DNA from: Caldithrix sp. RBG_13_44_9
Lineage (GTDB): Bacteria > Calditrichota > Calditrichia > RBG-13-44-9
DNA: 5,415 bases
Reading direction: 5' to 3'
NCBI GenBank assembly: GCA_001771055.1
Contig: MESS01000152.1
Coordinates: forward strand, 6,583 to 11,997
Shown one piece after another: positions 1 to 5,415 of this stretch. The notes under the pieces were generated by a model. It did no database searches. It was given only the letters and a program-made list of their open reading frames with translations, and was not told where the DNA came from. How positions within the stretch are numbered: the stretch's first letter is position 1; every line of letters begins with the position of its first letter. The position numbers and the translations under genes are program-made.

Positions 1-2573
1 CCGGTCTGGGTACCATAGGTAAAATCCAGTCCTTCAAATGCCGTTCCCAGTTCTCCCAATACCCGGTTAGACCCGGCCAGGTCTCCCAGATAACGGGCCC
101 GCAATAAATATTCATAGCGGTTCAATTCATCGGGAGTAGTGGCCGCGAAATCGTAACCAATTTCTGAACCGGAGATAAACAGTTTCCCGCCGGCTTCTAA
201 GTAGTCCAGTAATCTTAACTGATCGGCAGCTGCCAGCGACTCCTCGTCACGACTGTCATCTCCGCAAAAATAAATGACCACTTCATAGTCCAGCAAATTG
301 ATGTCACCGTTCTGTACTGCCGTTTCAGTGCAGGAATCGAATCCGTGTCCGCGTTTATGCAGCGCTTCGCCGTGGCTGGCCACAAAAGGATGATAGGGTA
401 AAGACCAGCTGGCCTGGCGGTCAAAATTATCCACAATTAAAATGGAGTAACTGACATTAAATCCCACCCCATAGGCATCGGTTGGTTCACTTACCAGGGG
501 TACTTCAGCTCCCAACTCGTTGATATATTTATTGGTATCCACCGCCACTGCCTGGAAATAGACTGTTTGTAAAGTATCGGTGAAATTAAATCGATAGAAA
601 TGATCACCGGGTCCCAGAACAGTCTCATCCACAAAGGGTTGGTCCCAGGTGAGGGCATCAGCACTTTTAAACAGCCGGTAGCCGGCAATATCACCTTCCA
701 GTGAAGGATACCAGGCTATTTCTACCTCCCTGGTGGTGGGATTCAACAACTTGACCCACTTCAGGGTTGGTGAATGAGGCGGATCCAGACGGTCAACTTT
801 CTCCAGGCGGAAGGCATCCAATACCAAACGAGTATTGATATCCGGCAGTCCACTCAATTCAATATAACCTTTGGAACTGCTGTCCGGTGATAGATGCACC
901 GGAGTGGGACTCAACAATCCCCACTCATTGAGATAAATGCTATTATATTCAGCAAAGTGAGGATGGAGATAGCCCAGCTCACTGATAAATCGATAATGGG
1001 CACTTTCACCTAAATAATCGTCACCCACAGCCATAAAAATATTATAATCACCCGTTTCAGTCACTGACGGATATATCTTGGCAGTATGACTGCTATCGGA
1101 ATCCTGGGTAAACAAACGATAACCACTAGTCAGTCCCGGTAGAACTACTCCATAATAATCCGCCTGCCAGCTACCCGTTAATTCCAGACTGGCATTGCGC
1201 ATGGCAGTGGTGGTTTGCATTTCCACATACAATGCTTCCACTTCAATTTTAAACTGATAAGAATATTCCATGACATTAGGTGGCAGGGCCAGATCGGCCG
1301 CAGCAACATCCACCATCACATTCTGCGAGTATGGGAACGGATTGGTAGGTTGAAAGGCAACCTGATACTGCTGGGGATTTCCGGCTATTACAGGTACAAT
1401 GGTGTCTCCATTGAGGCTGACAATAATGGAATTTATATCTACACCCTCCAGATCATCCCTCAGGAAAAACTGGATAGGAGTTCCTGGAGGAATCTCAGTA
1501 GAGAAAGGCTGAGGGAAAGGATTCGCGACATAGGGTGATCCAAAACCCAGCATTTGCCGGATCCCGTTCCGCAGGTCTGGCAATTCGCTGTAGAGATTTA
1601 CTCCAGGACAGGCAGTGGCATTATAATCCCGGTGTCCAAACAGCGAATCGGGATTCACTCCATAATGAAACGCCAGCCAGCTCCAGATATTTACCAGGCT
1701 CTGTAATGCCTGGGGAGTAGGATACTGACCAGTTTCATCAAAATTTCCCATATAAGAAATCCCCACATTGCCGGTATTGGCACCTCCTGTATGGGTACCA
1801 CGGTAATCCGGGGGAACCCCCTCATACATACGGCCGAAGTCATCCAGACAGAAATGGTACCCGATATCCTGCCAGCCACGGCCATACTGGTGAAAATTCT
1901 GAATGAACTGCATTTCCGCAATCCCCTGTTGCAGGGTTGAGACCCGGGCTCCAGCGGTATGGTGCTGAGTAAAGCGGTAAGGGTTATGAGGAATATAAGC
2001 CCCGATGGGTGGATTGGCTCCCCATTGCTGGCGGGTGATCCAGGAAGGCTGAGGAATAGTGTCCAGCAGGACAAATTCTGTTACCTGAGGGGTGAGCCGG
2101 CTTTCTTCAAACTGTTCTTTCATTAATTGGGAAGGAATACCTTCAATCCCGAAGAGTATTATTTCTACCGGCAGTTTAACTCCGGCATCCAGCCAGCGGA
2201 ACTGGATCTGGCGGGACCCACCTTCCGGCAGATCGAAACGTGCCCAAAAACGTCCATTTGGAAACGTCTTCAGGTATGTATTCTCCCAATTACTCCATCC
2301 TGAAGATTCAGTTTTACACCGAATTTGCAGAGTCAACTGAGTGTCAGAAACAGTGCCATTGAAAAGAATCCGTTGGAATGACCTCTTGGAAATCTCACTC
2401 ACCGGTGATTGATAAAGGACTGTTTTGCCAGAGTCGTATTCAATCGCCTGAGTTAGGGTCGTTTCCAAAGTAACCTGCTGATCAAATCGTAGAAATTCCC
2501 CCTGTTCCTGGCTCCAGAGATTAATAGTACTGATAAATATTGTTATTGCAATATATGAAAGCCTTTTCAACAT
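1..2573 (-). CDS. Secreted multidomain N-acetylmuramoyl-L-alanine amidase (PGRP/Amidase_2 type), 3' end missing at left edge
   Basis: One uninterrupted frame runs from ATG at 2573 off the left edge, giving 857 complete codons. Residues 1-21 look like a signal peptide (hydrophobic core, then LWS|QEQ). Residues 22-170 are a beta-rich region I cannot name. Residues about 175-330 are a zinc amidase that would cut the MurNAc-L-alanine bond of peptidoglycan. By alignment to T7 lysozyme, the metal ligands are H204 (QHHTAG), H314 (GHRDYNATACPG) and C322, with catalytic Y239 (DIGYHF). T320 replaces the phage lysine, as in active PGRPs. About 350-445 is Ig-like. About 447-595 resembles the golvesin/Xly CBD-like domain (LTGSW ... 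LVLDAFRLEKV). About 600-698 is fibronectin III-like. From 706 it is GATase-like, and cut by the edge. The start is supported by AGGG seven bases upstream and by the signal peptide. It lies 21 bp after the hydrolase gene, so probably cotranscribed. A C-terminal sorting domain beyond the edge is expected by analogy with the paralogue at 4132-5415, but not seen. Confidence 0.93.
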   Translation of the reverse strand, partial: MLKRLSYIAITIFISTINLWSQEQGEFLRFDQQVTLETTLTQAIEYDSGKTVLYQSPVSEISKRSFQRILFNGTVSDTQLTLQIRCKTESSGWSNWENTYLKTFPNGRFWARFDLPEGGSRQIQFRWLDAGVKLPVEIILFGIEGIPSQLMKEQFEESRLTPQVTEFVLLDTIPQPSWITRQQWGANPPIGAYIPHNPYRFTQHHTAGARVSTLQQGIAEMQFIQNFHQYGRGWQDIGYHFCLDDFGRMYEGVPPDYRGTHTGGANTGNVGISYMGNFDETGQYPTPQALQSLVNIWSWLAFHYGVNPDSLFGHRDYNATACPGVNLYSELPDLRNGIRQMLGFGSPYVANPFPQPFSTEIPPGTPIQFFLRDDLEGVDINSIIVSLNGDTIVPVIAGNPQQYQVAFQPTNPFPYSQNVMVDVAAADLALPPNVMEYSYQFKIEVEALYVEMQTTTAMRNASLELTGSWQADYYGVVLPGLTSGYRLFTQDSDSSHTAKIYPSVTETGDYNIFMAVGDDYLGESAHYRFISELGYLHPHFAEYNSIYLNEWGLLSPTPVHLSPDSSSKGYIELSGLPDINTRLVLDAFRLEKVDRLDPPHSPTLKWVKLLNPTTREVEIAWYPSLEGDIAGYRLFKSADALTWDQPFVDETVLGPGDHFYRFNFTDTLQTVYFQAVAVDTNKYINELGAEVPLVSEPTDAYGVGFNVSYSILIVDNFDRQASWSLPYHPFVASHGEALHKRGHGFDSCTETAVQNGDINLLDYEVVIYFCGDDSRDEESLAAADQLRLLDYLEAGGKLFISGSEIGYDFAATTPDELNRYEYLLRARYLGDLAGSNRVLGELGTAFEGLDFTYGTQT
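150..185 (-). repeat. Paralogous coding block, copy 1 (GATase-like core)
   Basis: This block encodes KLFISGSEIGYD in the amidase protein. It matches 4852-4887 at 30 of 36 bases by direct comparison, with an identical ten-base core. Differences fall mainly at synonymous positions, which indicates an old duplication under protein-level constraint rather than a recent DNA copy. Confidence 0.75.
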
Positions 2574-2594
2574 ACTCGCACCCTAGCTAATTTT
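2574..2594 (-). promoter_or_regulatory. 21-bp intergenic gap with short Shine-Dalgarno-like AGGG for the amidase gene
   Basis: Between the TAA of the hydrolase gene and the ATG of the amidase gene, the minus strand reads GCTAGGGTGCGAGT and then ATG. The AGGG at 2584-2581 is seven bases from the start, a plausible but partial ribosome binding site. The gap has no hairpin followed by a T tract, which supports cotranscription of the two genes. Confidence 0.5.
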
Positions 2595-3851
2595 TTAGTT
2601 AAATAATTGAAACCGGGTTAGATCCGGTGAAAATTCGCGCTCTCGCTTCACCTCGTATTCATAGATTACCCTTCCTAAATTCGCCAGAAAAGGGAACCCG
2701 ATCTCGTCATATTCATATTTATCATCATTATAAATTTGATCCTGATTTACCTGGATCACGGCGGTCAACAGAAATTCTATTTCCTTCTCGAAATCCACGA
2801 TATAGGCATTATCGATCAGATAACCGTATGACTCACCGCATTTGTCGAAAATCCGGATGGAAGAGGGAATCGGTTCTCTGGTGTCCCCGAACATAAAAAA
2901 CTTTACATAACCGTCATAGTATTCAGTGGTATCATGATAGGCAGTGATCTCGCTTTCACGCGGACGTAAGCCCATATAGGTAAAGACAAAACGGTAATCG
3001 TCCTCGGTCAGGTTAAAACGACAGATCTCCGGAACAGCATCAGGAAAGAACACTGATTTGAGAATGGCTTGCTGATCCGGAACTGAAAAATAATTGGAAT
3101 TACTGAAGTCCATCGGTTGATTGATCAGTTCATCATTTTTGTAATACCCCTTCCCCTGCCGGATATCACGCATGTCAAGCCGGTAGGAGTTGGGATTGAT
3201 TATTAAGGGCTGCTGGTATATGATCTGATCACTCTGGTAAAAAGTGAAAGGATTGGTTGACCGGTTTTCTTCTGGTGACAGGGCCCGTTCTAGGCGGCGG
3301 ACAAGGTGAGTATGCTGGTACCCCTTTTGTCGCAGGGTCTCGGTGATATACTGCTGACCCAGAAATTCATACAGGCGGTTATAAGCATCGTTATCACTCA
3401 CCAGAAAAATTTTCTTGATATAGTGAGCGATAATGGGGAGACTGTCGGCAGCGGTAGTATCCACTTGCACCCGGGTTTGTCCTGAGAAAGCGCTATCGAT
3501 CTTCAAAGGTGTAAATTTATCTAATCCTGGAATAGCGAGGTTATTCAGTTTCTCCAGCGCCAACAGGGCGGCTGGCAATTTGACCGTGCTGGCCGGGTAA
3601 AAATAATTACGCTCATTCACCCGGTAGGAATATGAAACAAACTGCGGAAAATTGTTCTGATCACGGTTAATCTGGGTATAAAGAATTTGCAGTCTGAATT
3701 CTTTGGGATTTTCGAGAACTTGCTGGAAAAGGTCCGGCCGGTTGCGAAGGAGCTGGAGGATGAGATTATCTTTTTCGGATGGGGAACAGGAGTATTCGGT
3801 CAATACTAGGCAGATAAAAAGAAGAATGATTATGGTAGTAAGGTATTTCAT
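2595..3851 (-). CDS. Exported class A beta-lactamase-fold serine hydrolase, possible lipoprotein
   Basis: Complete 418-residue protein. Residues 1-21 form a hydrophobic export signal, and Cys22 (LTEYSC) could be lipidated, although E at -3 and Y at -2 make a poor lipobox. The catalytic fold of class A beta-lactamases and penicillin-binding enzymes is shown by three motifs in order: S88-T-V-K91 (SxxK nucleophile, preceded by FYPA), S152-D-N154 (SDN loop), and K337-C-G339, which replaces the usual KTG. E188 in ERAL sits at about the distance expected for the omega-loop Glu166, but this is tentative. The SDN-to-KxG distance is 185 residues, against about 104 in class A enzymes, so there is an insertion of about 80 residues (roughly 200-300), rich in Tyr, Asn and Asp. 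The substrate is unknown: family relatives include beta-lactamases and peptidases, and antibiotic resistance should not be assumed. The gene is followed after 21 bp by the amidase gene. The start is the first ATG and gives a coherent signal sequence. Confidence 0.88.
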   Translation of the reverse strand: MKYLTTIIILLFICLVLTEYSCSPSEKDNLILQLLRNRPDLFQQVLENPKEFRLQILYTQINRDQNNFPQFVSYSYRVNERNYFYPASTVKLPAALLALEKLNNLAIPGLDKFTPLKIDSAFSGQTRVQVDTTAADSLPIIAHYIKKIFLVSDNDAYNRLYEFLGQQYITETLRQKGYQHTHLVRRLERALSPEENRSTNPFTFYQSDQIIYQQPLIINPNSYRLDMRDIRQGKGYYKNDELINQPMDFSNSNYFSVPDQQAILKSVFFPDAVPEICRFNLTEDDYRFVFTYMGLRPRESEITAYHDTTEYYDGYVKFFMFGDTREPIPSSIRIFDKCGESYGYLIDNAYIVDFEKEIEFLLTAVIQVNQDQIYNDDKYEYDEIGFPFLANLGRVIYEYEVKREREFSPDLTRFQLFN

Positions 3852-3957
3852 AAGATTATAAAGTTGGTGTCAATGTGTTTAGGAAGAAATATTGAAAATT
3901 AATTAATTTTAGAAAATCCAGATTTTATCGAAAAAGAGTACCAATTTATCTAACCCT

Positions 3958-3984
3958 TTTATACCCATCCCTCTCACAGTCCAA
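3958..3984 (-). promoter_or_regulatory. Weak sigma70-like promoter candidate
   Basis: On the minus strand TTGGAC (3984-3979) is followed after 15 bases by TATAAA (3963-3958), about 110 bases upstream of the hydrolase start. The -10 matches five of six consensus bases, but the -35 is poor and the spacer is two bases short. FCB-group bacteria often use a different promoter consensus, so this is only a candidate. Confidence 0.2.
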
Positions 3985-4062
3985 TCCGGTAAAGAATCCC
4001 TGCCAAGTGCCGTCAGGACAGGACTATTCATGAAATCTATCTAATAAAAATATTATCATTAA

Positions 4063-4090
4063 GAGATTCCTTCGCTGCGCTCGGAATGAC
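4063..4090. repeat. Interspersed-repeat type palindromic element in intergenic DNA
   Basis: The plus strand reads GAGATTCC, TTCGCTGCGCTC, GGAATGAC. ATTCC (4066-4070) pairs with GGAAT (4083-4087) around a 12-base GC-rich loop. The pattern, reading GTCATTCC...GGAATCTC on the other strand, resembles short dispersed elements known from intergenic DNA of many unrelated bacterial genomes (recalled, not searched). Only one copy is present in this window, so its repetitive nature is inferred. It starts about 42 bases past the stop of the upstream gene. It could help end that transcript, but no T tract follows directly; the TATTTTTATT run is about 16 bases further on. Confidence 0.6.
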
Positions 4091-4131
4091 AGTATAAATC
4101 ATTCCATAAGCTTTCCTCAAATAGATTCCCG

Positions 4132-5415
4132 TCACTTCAGTAGAGACATCTTTCGGCTAAGTGACTGCCCTCCTACCCACAAGCGATAGATATAGATACC
4201 ACTCGGCATCAATTGCCCAAGCTGGTTTTTCCCATTCCAAACCACTTCATAATGGCCAGTGTTTTTTACCTCATCCAGCAGGGTGATAATTTCCTGTCCC
4301 AGGATATCGTAAATAATCAGCCGGACCGGCTGCAGTGATGAATGAGGAAGAGTAAAGGGAATGGTGGTGCTGGGATTGAACGGATTAGGGAAATTCTGCG
4401 CCAAATTAAATTTGTCCGGTAAAGTCTGATTATCTGATCCATCCAGTCCGGTCGGAAGATCGAAAAATTGGATGACTCTGGCCATTACACTGTCCCGGGC
4501 TGCCTCCGGATAAAGGGTCTCAAAAGGCACTGCCAAATAAACCAGCTTTCCAGGAATGATTCCAGATCCAAAAGTTCCTTCATAATTGATACCAGACCCG
4601 CCATAATAGGTGGGAGAAAAACCTGCATAGAGCATGCACTGAACCGATCCATCAATGGGTTTAATACCATCAGGATAATCTACATTGTAGGTGCCATGGG
4701 TTCCATTATCGAAGTTTATATTACCCAGATTTTCAAATATACCCGGTGAGACTCCGGAAATGGTGTAGGCATCGACATCATCCAGTACATACTGTGCCTT
4801 AAAATACTGTCGGTAAAACAACTGATCGGTAGCGGTTCCTTGTCCCCAAAGATCATATCCAATCTCTGATCCGGAGATAAATAATTTACCACCATCCTCC
4901 AGAAAATCTGCCAAACGTTGTTGTTCAACTACACTGAAACTTTCATCCGCAGTGCCTTCTTCTCCGGAGATCCAGAGAACGATATCATATGCTGACAAAG
5001 AAAGGTATCCATCGATGATACATTCATTGGAACAGGAATCAAACGCCCGGCCGGTTTTAACCAATGAAGGAGCAAACCGCTTGATAAAATCGAAGGAATT
5101 CACGGTGCCGCTCACTCGGTCAAATCCATTGACGATCAATACATTGGCCGATATCAATGCCGGTCTGACTGCCAGCACTTCAGTGAGGGAGCTTTCTCCA
5201 TTTCCATTAACAGCCGACACTTTGAAGAAATAGGTTGTATCCGTTGATAAGATACTCAAAATAGTCGAGGCGCTGGGATAATCAGTCCCCTGATCAAAGT
5301 TTACCCCATCGGTACTCTTATATAAACGATAGCTGGTAGCTCCAGCTGCCGGGGAAACAGAGATTAGCACACTGCTATTTCCCTGATTGACAATATAAAA
5401 ATTTCCCGGTTTCAA
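4132..5415 (-). CDS. C-terminal part of a secreted FnIII / GATase-like protein with type IX-type sorting domain, 5' end missing
   Basis: The frame is open at the right edge, where the first codon is TTG inside a domain, so this is a 5'-truncated gene rather than a true start. It gives 427 residues ending at TGA. Residues about 1-86 are a fibronectin III-like domain (SYRLYKSTDGVNFDQ ... YFFKVSAVNGNGES). About 90-320 are a class I glutamine-amidotransferase-like alpha/beta domain: NVLIVNGFDR, FDSCSNE, DIVLWISGEE, GGKLFISGSEIGYDLW, YPDGIKPIDG and VPFETLYPE are its recognisable blocks. About 337-427 are the FlgD-like C-terminal sorting domain (NFPNPFNPST, YDILGQEI, VVWNGKN, SGIYIYRL, SRKMSLLK), which in FCB-group bacteria directs export and surface attachment or release through the type IX system. 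The FnIII and GATase-like parts are clearly paralogous to the C-terminal half of the amidase at 1-2573, so an amidase or golvesin domain may lie upstream outside the window (inference). No catalytic activity can be assigned. Confidence 0.9.
   Translation of the reverse strand: MKPGNFYIVNQGNSSVLISVSPAAGATSYRLYKSTDGVNFDQGTDYPSASTILSILSTDTTYFFKVSAVNGNGESSLTEVLAVRPALISANVLIVNGFDRVSGTVNSFDFIKRFAPSLVKTGRAFDSCSNECIIDGYLSLSAYDIVLWISGEEGTADESFSVVEQQRLADFLEDGGKLFISGSEIGYDLWGQGTATDQLFYRQYFKAQYVLDDVDAYTISGVSPGIFENLGNINFDNGTHGTYNVDYPDGIKPIDGSVQCMLYAGFSPTYYGGSGINYEGTFGSGIIPGKLVYLAVPFETLYPEAARDSVMARVIQFFDLPTGLDGSDNQTLPDKFNLAQNFPNPFNPSTTIPFTLPHSSLQPVRLIIYDILGQEIITLLDEVKNTGHYEVVWNGKNQLGQLMPSGIYIYRLWVGGQSLSRKMSLLK
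4852..4887 (-). repeat. Paralogous coding block, copy 2 (GATase-like core)
   Basis: This is the partner of the block at 150-185, in the same orientation, encoding the same twelve residues in the right-hand protein. Each copy is preceded by Gly-Gly, making 14 identical residues in total. Confidence 0.75.

Larger units (their letters stand above)
3852..4131 (-). other. 280-bp AT-rich intergenic region, likely holding the promoter of the hydrolase-amidase unit
   Basis: No open frame with coding character is seen here. The region contains the hairpin element at 4063-4090, an imperfect CCTG...CAGG dyad at 3999-4022, a weak promoter-like pair near 3958-3984, and a start-proximal stretch without a Shine-Dalgarno sequence. 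Since the next two genes are only 21 bp apart and the upstream gene ends 280 bp away, a promoter for both genes is expected here (inference). No recognised riboswitch or operator was found. Confidence 0.6.

Noticed and set aside
1215..1538. 107-residue plus-strand open frame
   Set aside because: It is antisense to the amidase gene, has a low-quality composition and no motif or plausible ribosome site.
1691..2074. 127-residue minus-strand open frame
   Set aside because: It lies in another frame inside the amidase domain, whose zinc ligands and family motifs are read in the long frame. Its translation has no recognisable domain.
2595..3851. Antibiotic-resistance beta-lactamase
   Set aside because: The motifs fit the fold, but the KCG variant, the length and the insertion argue against a classical class A enzyme, and the context is cell-wall related rather than mobile.
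3855..3873. TTGACA and TATAAT as a promoter
   Set aside because: Both hexamers are perfect, but the spacer is seven bases instead of about 17, and TATAAT would put the transcript start inside the coding sequence.
4468..4749. Plus-strand open frame, with further short frames at 4485-4670, 4716-4928 and 4952-5233
   Set aside because: All overlap the GATase-like and FnIII coding sequence in other frames. None shows a conserved domain.
5413..5415. TTG as the true start of the right-hand protein
   Set aside because: It is at the very edge, and the frame begins inside a fibronectin III-like domain with no signal peptide, so the gene continues beyond the window.

Overview
The window carries three protein-coding genes, all read on the minus strand: two long secreted multidomain proteins, each cut by a window edge, flank an intact serine hydrolase. 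The right-hand protein ends in a classic FCB-group C-terminal sorting domain (NFPNPFNPSTTIPF ... GIYIYRL ... SRKMSLLK), the type A signal associated with type IX secretion. Together with weak or absent Shine-Dalgarno sequences and moderate GC, this points to a bacterium of the Fibrobacterota-Chlorobiota-Bacteroidota superphylum, for example Neomarinimicrobiota, Calditrichota, KSB1 or Ignavibacteria. The genus cannot be read from this sequence.

Layout in transcription order (right to left): (1) 5415-4132, the C-terminal 427 residues of a secreted protein: fibronectin III-like domain, glutamine-amidotransferase-like (GATase-like) domain, then the sorting domain. (2) 4131-3852, an AT-rich 280-bp intergenic region with a hairpin-forming interspersed-repeat type element at 4063-4090. 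(3) 3851-2595, a 418-residue exported, possibly lipid-anchored, class A beta-lactamase-fold serine hydrolase with SxxK, SDN and KCG (KTG-like) motifs. (4) a 21-bp gap, then 2573 to beyond position 1, an N-acetylmuramoyl-L-alanine amidase of at least 857 residues. Its order is signal peptide, N-terminal beta-rich region, zinc amidase, Ig-like, golvesin/Xly-like, fibronectin III and the same GATase-like domain as protein 1, cut by the left edge.

The hydrolase and amidase genes very probably form one transcription unit. Both have folds that act on peptidoglycan or its peptides, so an envelope or cell-wall role is the simplest reading (inference). Proteins 1 and 4 are paralogous over their FnIII plus GATase-like portions, including an identical 14-residue stretch, so the locus looks like a duplicated secreted scaffold separated by a serine hydrolase. 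The role of the GATase-like module is not evident and is the most interesting open point. There is no RNA gene, CRISPR array or insertion sequence that I can support.
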